From the NCBI GenBank assembly GCA_041574955.1, contig JBFGNS010000088.1, forward strand, positions 1 to 18,696: DNA of 18,696 bases. The letters are read 5' to 3'. Below are positions 1-8,338 of the stretch, one piece after another. Under the pieces are notes generated by a model that was given only the letters and a program-made list of their open reading frames with translations, did not search any database and was not told where the DNA came from. The first letter of the stretch is position 1, and the number at the start of each line of letters is the position of its first letter. This stretch comes from CALZJC01 sp041574955. GTDB taxonomy: Bacteria > Acidobacteriota > Thermoanaerobaculia > Multivoradales > JAHEKO01. Both the position numbers and the translations under genes were made by a program.

Positions 1-1590
1 CTGGCCCGCCAGCATGGCGTCGCCGACCCGCTTGCCCTCGGCCAGCGACCGGTAGAACACCCGCACGAACCGGCGCGCCGACTCGACCAGCACGCTGTGG
101 CTCATCGCCACCACCGACGCCACGCCCACCTTGAGCAGCTCGGAGGCGACCGACTCCGACGCCTTCTCGGCCTGGGCGGTCTGGCACGCCTCGAGAAACA
201 CCAGCGGAACGCGGTGCTCGCGCAGCAGCGGGCCCAGCTCGCGTGTCGAGACCGAGGCGTGCCGGCGCTGGCCCAGCTTGACGACGTCCTCGGGCTTCTC
301 GAAGCACAGACCGCCGAGGCCGACCTTGGGGTCGAAGACCCCGTGACCGTCGAAGTGGACCACCTCGTAGGGCTGCTTCGCCTCGCGCGCCCGCTCGAGC
401 TCGTCGCGCAGCGCCGGCAGCGTCGGCGGGCGCAGCACCTGGATCTCCACCAGCCCCGGCAGGGCTTCCGTCGCCTCGACCAGCGGCAGCGCGCTGGCCC
501 GATGATCGATGTACAGGCAGGCCTCGTCCTCGGGCCGCGCCGTCACCAGCAGGATGCGGATCGGCGTCGCCACCACCGGCACGTCCAGCACCCGGGTGTT
601 GGGCAGGCGCCGGCGGACCCGGATCGGCTTCGCCCCCTGGAACAGGTAGCCGTCGCCGTCGTGGAGCAGCTCCCACGGCAGGCCGAGCAGCAGCGTGGCC
701 GCCTCCCTCGCGCTGGTGACCTCGTCCTCCGGCGTCCCCGCCTCGAGCGCCGGATCCACGTAGACCGAGAAGCGGCGGCCCGCCTCGCCGATACCGGACC
801 AGGCCTTCTGCACGTCGACGGTATGGGCCACCGGCATCGCCGCCTCGTGCAGCAGCCGGCCCCACTCGGCCAGGTCGTCCTCTACCTTGCGTGCCCGGTC
901 CCGGAAGTAGCGGCTCGGCCAGACCGCGTACTTCTCCAGATACCAGCGCAGCTCCTCGGCCTCGATCGGCCCGATCGGCGCCACGAACCGCCACGACTGC
1001 GCGCTCTTGACCTCGCGCTGGCCCGCCGTGGCCGGCTCGTAGACCAGCCGCGCCCGCGCCGACGGCCGTCGAACGCCGTCCTGCTCGTGGAACTTCAGGT
1101 CGGTCAGCTCGAGCACCAGATCCTCGAGCGGCTCGGCCTCGGGCTGGGGAATCGCCGGAACGTCCGCCGGCAGCCGCTTGCCCAGCGCCACCAGGATCGC
1201 GTTCATCGCCGCCTCGACGCCGCCGGCGTCGCTGCTCACCGGAATGTAGATCGGCTCCTCGTCGAAGAACTGCTCGAGCACACCCAGCCGGGTGTCGTTC
1301 AACGCCAGCGGGATCACCGCGAACGCGTCCCGCCCACGCTTCTTCTGCACCTCGAGCGCGCGGTGCAGCTCCTTGCCCACCCACTTCGACTGCAGACCGT
1401 CCGGGCTCACCACCACCGCGTAGGCGGAAGAGCCGTCGATCGCCTGCTCGATCTCCGACCACAGCGGATCGCCGCCGCGCAGCTGGCGCGAATCGACCCA
1501 ACCCTGCTGCCCGTGATCGGCCAGCACCGCACGCAGCTCGCCAACAAAACCGTCGTCCCGAGAGCTGTGCGAGATGAAGAGCCTGTCCAT
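1..1590 (-). CDS. TIR-CHAT fusion protein (putative NADase/caspase-like protease effector), C-terminus cut by window edge
   Basis: My own translation of the minus strand gives 530 residues, open to the window edge. Residues 1-140 are a TIR domain: it opens MDRLFISHSSRDD, has a BB-loop-like DSRQLRGGDPLW at 33-44, and SKWVGKEL at 68-75, where E74 sits where NAD-cleaving TIR domains carry their catalytic glutamate. After a linker, residues of about 155-530 form a CHAT (caspase-like) protease: LPWELLH around W306, VHFDGHG with the likely catalytic H416, and LEACQTA with the likely nucleophile C469. The last visible residues are the helices that close a CHAT domain, so a C-terminal extension is possible but unseen. 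The ATG at 1590 is chosen because it begins exactly at the first TIR strand; no strong Shine-Dalgarno is visible. TIR and CHAT domains are both known from prokaryotic conflict systems. An immune or cell-death role is inferred, and target and trigger are unknown. Confidence 0.9.
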   Translation of the reverse strand, partial: MDRLFISHSSRDDGFVGELRAVLADHGQQGWVDSRQLRGGDPLWSEIEQAIDGSSAYAVVVSPDGLQSKWVGKELHRALEVQKKRGRDAFAVIPLALNDTRLGVLEQFFDEEPIYIPVSSDAGGVEAAMNAILVALGKRLPADVPAIPQPEAEPLEDLVLELTDLKFHEQDGVRRPSARARLVYEPATAGQREVKSAQSWRFVAPIGPIEAEELRWYLEKYAVWPSRYFRDRARKVEDDLAEWGRLLHEAAMPVAHTVDVQKAWSGIGEAGRRFSVYVDPALEAGTPEDEVTSAREAATLLLGLPWELLHDGDGYLFQGAKPIRVRRRLPNTRVLDVPVVATPIRILLVTARPEDEACLYIDHRASALPLVEATEALPGLVEIQVLRPPTLPALRDELERAREAKQPYEVVHFDGHGVFDPKVGLGGLCFEKPEDVVKLGQRRHASVSTRELGPLLREHRVPLVFLEACQTAQAEKASESVASELLKVGVASVVAMSHSVLVESARRFVRVFYRSLAEGKRVGDAMLAGQ

Positions 1591-1760
1591 ATCGCGTCTC
1601 GAGAGCTGTCCGGCGGCGGCGTCAGGTCGAAGCGCCCATCTCCGAGCCCATGGTCGTGGAACTGTCGGCGGTAGGGGCTCTGGTGAAAGCCAGGCCTTCG
1701 TCAGAACCGTCGCGGCCGCTTCGAGGCAGACGCAGCGTCTCGGGATCGACTGTTACCGAG

Positions 1761-1791
1761 AGCATACTCCGTCCCATGATGCGGGCGCCAA
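1761..1791 (-). promoter_or_regulatory. Possible promoter for the TIR-CHAT gene
   Basis: On the minus strand TTGGCG (1791-1786) is followed 19 bases later by TATGCT (1766-1761), resembling -35 and -10 boxes with a slightly long spacer. It lies in the only sizeable gap without a gene upstream of the TIR-CHAT start. The match is found by eye, could be chance, and leaves a leader of about 170 bases. Confidence 0.2.
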
Positions 1792-1837
1792 TCCCGCCCT
1801 GGGAACCTGCTCCGGCTGCGGCTCCTCCACCGGTGCC

Positions 1838-1859
1838 GGACCACCTGTGGGGTGGTTCC
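1838..1859 (-). terminator. Stem-loop downstream of the anti-sigma gene, possible transcription end
   Basis: GGACCACC (1838-1845) pairs with GGTGGTTCC (1851-1859) with one bulged base and a short loop. It lies about 70 bases past the stop of the sigma/anti-sigma operon. There is no T-run on either strand, so if it terminates anything it is not a classical intrinsic terminator. A second small stem, TGAGCC/GGCTCA (1911-1930), overlaps the stop codon of the same gene. Confidence 0.25.
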
Positions 1860-1927
1860 TCCGCGGCGACACGGGTGAATCCCCCCGCGGTGCCGTGCCG
1901 GCGGTTCTCCTGAGCCCCGTTGCCGGC

Positions 1928-3541
1928 TCAGCCCGCGCCGGCGGCCGGCTGACGCCGCTCGGCCAGCCGCACCCAGACCCGGTGCCCCAGCAGGCCGAGG
2001 CCGAGGAGCAGGGTGATCATGCCGAGCCAGCCGCCGATCCACGGCAGGGCGGTGGCGACGGTGACGATCGACAGCCCCACCGCCAGCGCCGCCAGCGCCC
2101 GCTTGAACGACGCCTCGGGCCCGCCCAACAGGCCGCGTCCGACCAGGTCGGCGGTGGCGATCTTGGCCAGATACAGCCCAACCGCCCAGGCCACCAGCCC
2201 GAGAACCGCCAGCGGCAGGCCGATGAAGGTCACGGCCAGGATCACCAGCCCGAACGGCACCGCCACCAGCACGGCCAGGCCGACGGCCAGGCGGACGACG
2301 ACCTCGACGCCGCCCAGCGACCGGCCACCGAGGAGCCAGGGCGCCAGCCACAGCAGTGCCGCACCCACCACCAGGGCGCCGGCCAGACCGACCAGGCGCC
2401 AGAGGTAGAAGCCCGGAGTCGAGTACCGGCTGCGCGACGCCGGCCGCTCCGTCTTCTCGATCGAGACCTCGCCGACGACGGACCCGTCGGCCACCGTCAG
2501 CCTGTCCTCGCCCGGCAGGTGAGCTGTGAGCTCGCCACCCACCCTGGCCCCCGGCGCCACTTCGACCTCGTCGGCCCAGGCCTCGAAGTGACGGCCGACC
2601 TCGCCGCGCACCTCCGCCCGCCGCCCGAACGCCGCCAGGTCGCGGCCGATTCCGCCTTCGGCGGCGATTGTCTCGCCGAACAGGAAGGCGTCGCCTTCGA
2701 TCCGCGAGCCCGGCACCAGGGTCACTCCCTGGGCCATCACGTAGCCGCTGCCGGCTGCCGAGCCGCCGACCCGCACCCACTGCCCGAAAGCGTGCAGGCC
2801 GCCGCCGCCAGAACCCGACAGATCGACCGTCTGGGCAAAGACATAGGTCGCACCGCGCACCTCGCCGCGCACCGTCACGTCGCGCCCGAAGGCCACCAGG
2901 TCGCCCTCGACCGTCCCCTCCATGCGCACCGTCTCGCCCATCAGCACGACGCTGCCGTCGATCACCTCCGAAGCCGTGACCGCCACCTGGGTGCCCTTGC
3001 GGGTCTCCGCCGCGCCAGCCGGCGTCGCCGCCAGCAGTGCCGCCACCAGACAGAAGGCGGCTGCCACGCGCCGCGGCCGCCGTCGCAGCCCCCATGCCGT
3101 GGCCAGGCCGAGGGCCGTTAGGACCAGGCTCGTGGACATCCAAGATCCGCTAAAGCTCATCGCAGAACCTCCCGGGTCGAGCAACACAAAGAGTGAGTTG
3201 AACAACAGATTCAGGGCGCCGCCAACGGACGTCGGGTCGAGCCAGTCGGGCCATGCCGCCAGCGCCTCGCCGGTGGCCATCCAGGCCAGCCGCAGGACGA
3301 CGAGGGCGCTCAGCAGGCCGAGGCCGGCGGCGGCGAAGCCGGCCGACGGACGGGCGGCGGCGGCGACCGGCTCCGGCAGCTCCAACGCGGCGCGCAGCGC
3401 CGCCACCTCGCCGCGCAGCGCCACCAGCTGCCGGCGGCAGTCGGCGCACTCGGCGACATGGTCGTCGACCCGGGCCGCCTGCACGGCTGGCAGCTCGCCG
3501 TCGGCGTGAATCGACAGGGTCAGCTCGTCGAAGCAGCTCAT
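1928..3541 (-). CDS. Membrane anti-sigma factor fused to a bactofilin-like beta repeat region
   Basis: 537 residues. The N-terminus is a zf-HC2-type anti-sigma zinc-binding domain with H28-x3-C32-x2-C35 (DHVAECADCRR). Hydrophobic segments follow at about 68-90, 105-122, 135-152 and 157-175. Residues of about 185-365 are short repeated beta units such as VEGDLVAFGRDVTVRGEV and IEGDAFLFGETI, which recall polymer-forming bactofilin folds, and the C-terminus (about 383-520) is a bundle of four to five membrane helices. The start ATG overlaps the stop of the ECF sigma factor as ATGA, so the two are translationally coupled and this protein is very probably its cognate anti-sigma factor, holding it at the inner membrane. 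The beta repeats may sense the envelope or form an extracytoplasmic scaffold; that part is inference. It is far longer than typical anti-sigma factors, which are about 80-250 residues. Confidence 0.85.
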   Translation of the reverse strand: MSCFDELTLSIHADGELPAVQAARVDDHVAECADCRRQLVALRGEVAALRAALELPEPVAAAARPSAGFAAAGLGLLSALVVLRLAWMATGEALAAWPDWLDPTSVGGALNLLFNSLFVLLDPGGSAMSFSGSWMSTSLVLTALGLATAWGLRRRPRRVAAAFCLVAALLAATPAGAAETRKGTQVAVTASEVIDGSVVLMGETVRMEGTVEGDLVAFGRDVTVRGEVRGATYVFAQTVDLSGSGGGGLHAFGQWVRVGGSAAGSGYVMAQGVTLVPGSRIEGDAFLFGETIAAEGGIGRDLAAFGRRAEVRGEVGRHFEAWADEVEVAPGARVGGELTAHLPGEDRLTVADGSVVGEVSIEKTERPASRSRYSTPGFYLWRLVGLAGALVVGAALLWLAPWLLGGRSLGGVEVVVRLAVGLAVLVAVPFGLVILAVTFIGLPLAVLGLVAWAVGLYLAKIATADLVGRGLLGGPEASFKRALAALAVGLSIVTVATALPWIGGWLGMITLLLGLGLLGHRVWVRLAERRQPAAGAG

Positions 3542-4110
3542 GGTGCCTCCGAGGCGCCGGCGTCGAGCGCGGCGCGCAGTCGTAGCTTGGCGCGGTGGAT
3601 CAGCACCGCGACGTGGTTGCGCTCGAGCCCGAGCAGCGCGGCGATCTCGGCGTACGGCAGGTCCGCGTAGTAGCGCAGCACGAGCACCAGCCGGTAGCGC
3701 TCCGGCAGCTCGGCGATCCGCCGGCGCACCTGCCGCTGCCGCTCGACGGTCAGCAGGCGAGCCAGCGGGCCGGGATCGCGGGCCGGCGCCTCGGGCGCGC
3801 CGTCCAGGTCGCGCGGGAACCAGCGCCGCTCGAGCCTGCGCCGGCGCAGCCGGTCGATGCAGACGCGGCCGGCGATGGTCAGGATCCAGCTGGCGAAGGG
3901 CCGGCCGGGCTCGAAGTCGGCGTGCGCCCGGCAGGCCTTGAGACAGGCCTCGCCGGCCGCGTCCTCGGCCTCGGCGGGCGAGCCGAGCAGCCGCAGGCAC
4001 AGCCCGAACACGCGGCTGGCCGACTGCTCGTACAGCAGCTCGAAGCTCTGCAGACCCTCGCCCGCGCCGGGCCCGCCGGCCGACCCGCGCGACTCGTCAG
4101 GCGTTGGCAT
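3538..4110 (-). CDS. ECF-type RNA polymerase sigma factor (sigma-70 family)
   Basis: 190 residues from the ATG at 4110. Region sigma-2 is seen at about 25-95 (FELLYEQSASRVFGL, then FASWILTIAGRVCIDRLRRRR), and region sigma-4 near the C-terminus as a helix-turn-helix (ELPERYRLVLVLRYYADLPY, AEIAALLGLERNHVAVLIHR). Sigma-1 and sigma-3 are absent, as in extracytoplasmic-function sigma factors. It directs RNA polymerase to a small regulon, usually under envelope stress. A GTG at 4122 would add four residues; the ATG is preferred because a GGGA element lies at a usable distance. The gene overlaps the anti-sigma gene by four bases, so the pair is a sigma/anti-sigma operon. The region between sigma-2 and sigma-4 is rich in Ala, Pro and Gly and is probably an unstructured linker. 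Confidence 0.92.
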   Translation of the reverse strand: MPTPDESRGSAGGPGAGEGLQSFELLYEQSASRVFGLCLRLLGSPAEAEDAAGEACLKACRAHADFEPGRPFASWILTIAGRVCIDRLRRRRLERRWFPRDLDGAPEAPARDPGPLARLLTVERQRQVRRRIAELPERYRLVLVLRYYADLPYAEIAALLGLERNHVAVLIHRAKLRLRAALDAGASEAP

Positions 4111-4132
4111 CGTCTGTCCCACTGCACGGTAC

Positions 4133-4158
4133 TACGCTCAGCCGGGCGCGCACTTACA
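4133..4158 (-). promoter_or_regulatory. Possible ECF-type autoregulated promoter of the sigma/anti-sigma operon
   Basis: On the minus strand TGTAAG (4158-4153) is followed after 16 bases by CGTA (4136-4133), a layout like ECF promoters (a -35 with a TGTAA or GGAAC core and a -10 starting CGT). It lies just upstream of the sigma factor start, where ECF operons commonly carry a copy of their own promoter. It was found by eye and is unproven. Confidence 0.25.
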
Positions 4159-4226
4159 GCCGCCTCGACCGGCCGCCGGCAGCCACCCGGTGTAGGCTCG
4201 CACCTCCAACCGCCCGGCCACTCCCC

Positions 4227-4232
4227 GAGGAG
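4227..4232 (+). promoter_or_regulatory. Ribosome binding site deciding the start of the M20 amidohydrolase
   Basis: GAGGAG lies six bases before the ATG at 4239, and the protein from that ATG begins with a clean signal peptide. The longer open frame, beginning at 4104, would run through the divergent promoter region and has no such site. Confidence 0.7.
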
Positions 4233-4238
4233 ACCGCC

Positions 4239-5590
4239 ATGAAGCCACCCACCTCTACCCGGATGCTGGCGCTCGCCCTGTCGCTCGTGGCCCAGGCCGT
4301 GTCCGCCGCCGAGCTCGAGGATCGTGTAGCGGCCGAGCTGCCCGGTCTGGTCGAAACCTACCAGCGGCTGCACGCCAACCCCGAGATCTCGTACCTCGAG
4401 CGCGAGACGGCGGCCTTTCTGGCCGGCGAGCTCAGGAAGCTGGGGTTCGCCGTCACCGAGCGGGTGGGCGACTACGGCGTCGCGGGGCGCGTTTCGTACG
4501 GGCTGGTGGGGGTGATGGAGAACGGCGAGGGGCCGACGGTGATGGTGCGCACCGACCTCGACGGCCTACCGGTCGAGGAGCGAACCGGGCTGCCCTACGC
4601 CAGCCGCGCACGGCAGAGAGCCGAGAGCGGCGAGGAGGTCTTCACCATGCACGCCTGCGGCCACGACCTCCACATGGCCTCGTGGCTGGGCACGGCGCGC
4701 GCGCTGGTGGCGATGAAGCAGGCGTGGTCGGGAACCCTGGTGATGATCGGCCAGCCGGCCGAGGAGCGCGGCGCCGGCGCGCGGGCGATGCTCGCCGACG
4801 GGCTGTACGAGCGGTTCCCGCGCCCCGACGCGGCCCTGGCGCTCCACACCAACGCCGGGCTGGCGGCCGGCAGGGTCGGCATGGTGCCGGGCTACGCGCT
4901 GGCCAACGTCGACTCGGTGGACCTGACGGTGCGCGGCGCCGGCGGCCACGGCGCCTACCCGCACACCACCCACGACCCGGTGACCCTGGCGGCGCTGCTG
5001 ATCACCAACCTGCAGACGGTGGTCAGCCGGCAGGTGTCGCCGCTCGACCCGGCGGTGATCACCGTCGGCTCGATCCACGGCGGCACCAAGCACAACATCA
5101 TCCCCGACGAGGTCAAGCTCCAGCTCACCGTGCGCTCCTACAAGCCCGAGGTGCGCCGGTACCTGATCGAGTCGATCCGCCGCACTGCCGAGCAGACGGC
5201 GCGCGCCGCCGGCTTCCCCGACGAGCTGATGCCGATCGTCGAGCACCAGGAGGAGGAGTTCACGCCCTCGACCTACAACGACCCCGAGCTGGTCGAGCGG
5301 CTGGCCGGCGTCTTCCGCCGGGTGCTGGGAGAGGAGGCGGTGGAGACGATGTCGCCGGTGATGGGCGGCGAGGACTTCTCGCGCTACGCCGCCGACGGCG
5401 AGGTACCGATCGCCATCTTCTGGCTGGGGGCGGTGGACCCGGCGAAGGTGGCGGCCGCCGCCGAGACCGGCGCCGGGCTGCCGTCGCTGCACTCGAGCCA
5501 GTTCGCGCCGCTGCCCGAGCCGGCAATCCGCACCGGGGTGACGGCGATGACCGCCGCCGTGCTCGAGCTGATGGGAAACCGAGCCGGCCG

Positions 5591-5594
<4 letters not shown>
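4239..5594 (+). CDS. Exported M20D-family amidohydrolase/metallopeptidase
   Basis: 451 residues, a normal length for the hippurate/IAA-amino-acid hydrolase branch of family M20. Residues 1-23 are a signal peptide (MKPPTSTRMLALALSLVAQAVSA), placing the enzyme in the periplasm or outside. The di-metal centre is visible: RTDLDGLP at 104-111, MHACGHD with H138, C140, H142 and D143, GQPAEE at 171-176 with the usual general-base glutamate, LHTNAG, and a C-terminal HSSQFAP. The insertion carrying GGHGAYPH is the lid/dimerisation domain. The family hydrolyses the amide bond of N-acylated amino acids or similar substrates; the actual substrate cannot be read from sequence. The start is set by GAGGAG at 4227 and the signal peptide. 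It is transcribed divergently from the ECF sigma factor and converges on the DUF2277 gene, sharing a CTAG stop. Confidence 0.9.
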
Positions 5595-5875
<281 letters not shown>

Positions 5876-5932
5876 GGCTCCATGCTACCCCGCCGCTAAA
5901 CCCCGGCGCTGGCTTCCTCGTACACAGATCTG

Positions 5933-8170
5933 ATGCCCTCCCCGCTCGCGAGCCGGCTCGCCGGTTGCCTGGTCGTCCTGACATCCGCAGCTGCCGCGGC
6001 CCAGGAAGCGCCCCGCATCGAGATCCGCCGCGTCAACGGCGAGATCCGGGTCGACGGCCGGCTCGACGATCCGGGCTGGGCCAACGCCGCCCGCGTCACC
6101 ACCTGGTACGAGACCAACCCCGGCGACAACGTCGAGCCCAAGGTGTCGAACATCGGCTACCTGGCCTACGACGGCGAGTTCCTCTACGCCGCCTTCGAGT
6201 TCGCCGACCCGACTCCGAGGAGGATCCGCGCCCCGCTCGGCAACCGCGACAACGTCCCCGGCTACACCGACTACGGCGGCCTGATCATCGACGCCAACAA
6301 CGACCGCCGCACCGCCCAGATGTTCCTGGCCAACGCCCGCGGCATCCAGTACGACGCGCTAACCAGCGACGGCGGCGGCGAGGACTCCTCGCCCGACTTC
6401 TTCTGGGATTCGGCGGCCCAGATCACCGACCAGGGCTGGGTGCTCGAGATGCGCATCCCGTTCTCCTCGCTGCGCTACACCCAGAGCGACCCCTCGCAGT
6501 GGGGGATCATGCTCTACCGCAACCACCCGCGCGAGTTCCGCTACCAGATGTTCACCTCGCGGCTGCCGCGCGACTCGACCTGCTTCATCTGCAACGTGGC
6601 GCCGCTGGTCGGCCTCGCCGGGCTGCCGTCGGGCAGCCACTGGGTGGCGGCGCCCTACCTCAACGGCAGCCAGCTCTCGGCACCGCGCGACGGCCTGGGG
6701 TCGCCGCTCGCCTCCGCCGATCCGGAGAGCGAGATCGGCCTCGACGCCAAGTGGCTACCGAGCCCCAACACGGTGCTCGACGCGACCCTCAACCCGGACT
6801 TCTCGCAGATCGAGTCCGACGTCGCCCAGATCGGGGCCAACGAGCGGTTCGCGCTGTTCTTCCCCGAGAAGCGGCCGTTCTTCCTCGAGGGCGCCGACCT
6901 GTTCTCGACCCCGATCCGCGCGGTCTACACCCGCACCTTCACCGCGCCGCGCTGGGGCGCCCGCGCCACCGGCTCGTTCGGCGGCAACAGCTACACCTTC
7001 CTGGTGGGCGAGGACCGCGGCGGCGGCTCGGTGATCCTGCCCGGCCCCACCGGCTCCGGGCTGGCCGAGCAGGACTTCAGCTCGACGGTGATGATGGGCC
7101 GGTTCCGGCGCGACGTCGGAGACTCGTTCGTCAGCGCCGTCTACACCGGCCGCGAGATCTCGGGCGGCGGCCACAACCGGGTATTCGGGCCCGACTTCCG
7201 CTGGCAGGTGGGCAAGCACGACGTCATATCGGGACAGCTGCTGCTGAGCGACAGCCACACCCCCGACCGGTCCGACCTGGCCGGCGAGTGGGACGGCCGC
7301 GAGCTGAGCGGCCACGGCGCCGAGCTGTGGTGGTTCAGGAACACCTCCAAGTGGGACTTCTTCTCCCTCTACAACGACTTTTCGGACGACTTCCGGGCCG
7401 ACCTGGGGTTCGTGCCGCGGGTGGGCGTTCGCAGTGGCTTCTTCGAGGTCGGCCGCAGCTTCTACCCCGAGGACAAGCCGATCAGCCGGCTGCGGCTGTT
7501 CACCTTCGCCGAGCGCACCGAGGACCGCGACGGACGGCTCCTGCAGCAGCTCGTCGTGCCCGGCTTCGGCTTCGACGCCATCTGGAACTCGTTCGTTCGA
7601 CTCGAGCTGCTGTTCGACGAGCAGCTGGCGATCGAACGCTCTTTCGAGCGTTTTCAGCTGCGGCCGACGATCTTCGTGCGGCCGGGCAAGGTAGTGTCGC
7701 AGATCTCCCTGCGGGGCTCGTTCGGCGACGAGATCGACTTCGCCAACGACAGGCTGGGAGAGGGCGCCACGGTGCGGCTGGCGGCCGACATCCGTCCGAC
7801 CGACCATCTCCAGCTCGCACTCAACGCCGATCGCCGGTGGCTGGACGTGACCAACGAGGCGGGGCTGTCGGGACGGCTGTTCACCGCCGACGTCGCCCGC
7901 CTGCGCGCCACCTACACCTTCTCGGCGCGCTCCTGGCTGCGCCTGATCGGCCAGTGGGTGACCACCGAGCGCGATCCCCGCCTCTACACCTTCGAGGTCG
8001 ACTCCAAGAGCGGCTCGTTCGCGGGCTCGGCGGTCTTCGCCTACAAGCTCAACTGGCAGACGGTGCTGTTCGTCGGCCTGGGCGACAACCGCGAGCTGGA
8101 CGACGCCGACCGCCTGCAGCAGGCCAACCGCCAGGCGTTCTTCAAGATCTCCTACGCCTTCCAGGGCTAG
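5933..8170 (+). CDS. Outer-membrane protein with CBM9-like domain and DUF5916 beta-barrel
   Basis: 745 residues. A signal peptide (about 1-24, ending AAAAAQ) is followed by a CBM9-like beta-sandwich, about 27-220, with the opening IEIRRVNGEIRVDGRLDDP and the later WVLEMRIPFSSLRY. The rest is the DUF5916 region, whose signature is visible as LNPDFSQIESD and FFPEKRPFFLEGADLF. After that come alternating amphipathic strands typical of an outer-membrane beta-barrel, ending in KISYAFQG with an aromatic residue near the end. Such proteins are common in Acidobacteriota, Bacteroidota and Gemmatimonadota, but their function is not established; carbohydrate binding or transport has been suggested from the domain name only. 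Its position convergent to the sugar operon would fit a surface role in glycan use, but it is not part of that transcript. No strong Shine-Dalgarno precedes the ATG. Confidence 0.88.
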   Translation: MPSPLASRLAGCLVVLTSAAAAAQEAPRIEIRRVNGEIRVDGRLDDPGWANAARVTTWYETNPGDNVEPKVSNIGYLAYDGEFLYAAFEFADPTPRRIRAPLGNRDNVPGYTDYGGLIIDANNDRRTAQMFLANARGIQYDALTSDGGGEDSSPDFFWDSAAQITDQGWVLEMRIPFSSLRYTQSDPSQWGIMLYRNHPREFRYQMFTSRLPRDSTCFICNVAPLVGLAGLPSGSHWVAAPYLNGSQLSAPRDGLGSPLASADPESEIGLDAKWLPSPNTVLDATLNPDFSQIESDVAQIGANERFALFFPEKRPFFLEGADLFSTPIRAVYTRTFTAPRWGARATGSFGGNSYTFLVGEDRGGGSVILPGPTGSGLAEQDFSSTVMMGRFRRDVGDSFVSAVYTGREISGGGHNRVFGPDFRWQVGKHDVISGQLLLSDSHTPDRSDLAGEWDGRELSGHGAELWWFRNTSKWDFFSLYNDFSDDFRADLGFVPRVGVRSGFFEVGRSFYPEDKPISRLRLFTFAERTEDRDGRLLQQLVVPGFGFDAIWNSFVRLELLFDEQLAIERSFERFQLRPTIFVRPGKVVSQISLRGSFGDEIDFANDRLGEGATVRLAADIRPTDHLQLALNADRRWLDVTNEAGLSGRLFTADVARLRATYTFSARSWLRLIGQWVTTERDPRLYTFEVDSKSGSFAGSAVFAYKLNWQTVLFVGLGDNRELDDADRLQQANRQAFFKISYAFQG

Positions 8171-8338
8171 CCGGCATCGCAGCGCCACCGCTCGACGCCA
8201 GACTCACCTCCTCGGCAGCGAGTGGCAGCGGCTGATCGGTGAGCTGGGGGACAGCAGCGTCGAGCTGGCTGCCGCCAGCAGCGGTGGTCGAGCCCGCGGC
8301 GCGACCGCCCGGTTGAGGGCCGCCCGCGGCTGGCGGAG
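8171..8338. other. Gap between convergent genes, no clear terminator
   Basis: About 170 bases separate the stops of the plus-strand DUF5916 gene and the minus-strand beta-glucosidase gene. It contains GC-rich repeats (GCCCGCGGC occurs twice, near 8292 and 8321) but no stem followed by a T-run, so termination of both transcripts is probably Rho-dependent or structured without U-tracts. Confidence 0.4.

Larger units (their letters stand above)
1591..1927. other. Non-coding gap upstream of TIR-CHAT, with a hairpin and a weak promoter-like match
   Basis: No convincing gene lies in these roughly 340 bases; the open frames here are extensions or shadows of neighbours. Reading toward the TIR-CHAT gene, the gap first holds stem-loops just after the anti-sigma stop, then a weak promoter-like pair at 1761-1791. 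About 170 bases of probable leader follow before the TIR-CHAT start. This is the largest gap without a gene in the window and suggests that the TIR-CHAT gene has its own promoter rather than being read only from the sigma-factor operon. Confidence 0.5.

Noticed and set aside
97..1674. A 525-codon plus-strand frame over the TIR-CHAT gene
   Set aside because: Arg/His/Gln-rich antisense shadow; the minus strand carries clear TIR and CHAT motifs in the same bases.
1701..3143. A 480-codon minus-strand frame overlapping the anti-sigma gene
   Set aside because: Arg/Gly-rich and out of frame with the well-supported anti-sigma/bactofilin-like protein.
1928..4000. A single 690-residue protein joining the sigma-factor region and the anti-sigma protein
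   Set aside because: The first 153 residues are an out-of-frame reading of the sigma factor; the ATG at 3541 begins the zinc-finger domain and overlaps the sigma stop.
5933..5970. A lipobox-like LAGC in the DUF5916 protein N-terminus
   Set aside because: The Cys comes at residue 12, before the hydrophobic stretch rather than after it, so an ordinary signal peptide is more likely.
8288..8332. Repeated GCCCGCGGC as a possible terminator
   Set aside because: The copies are direct repeats with a short self-complementary core, without a T-run; base composition explains them.
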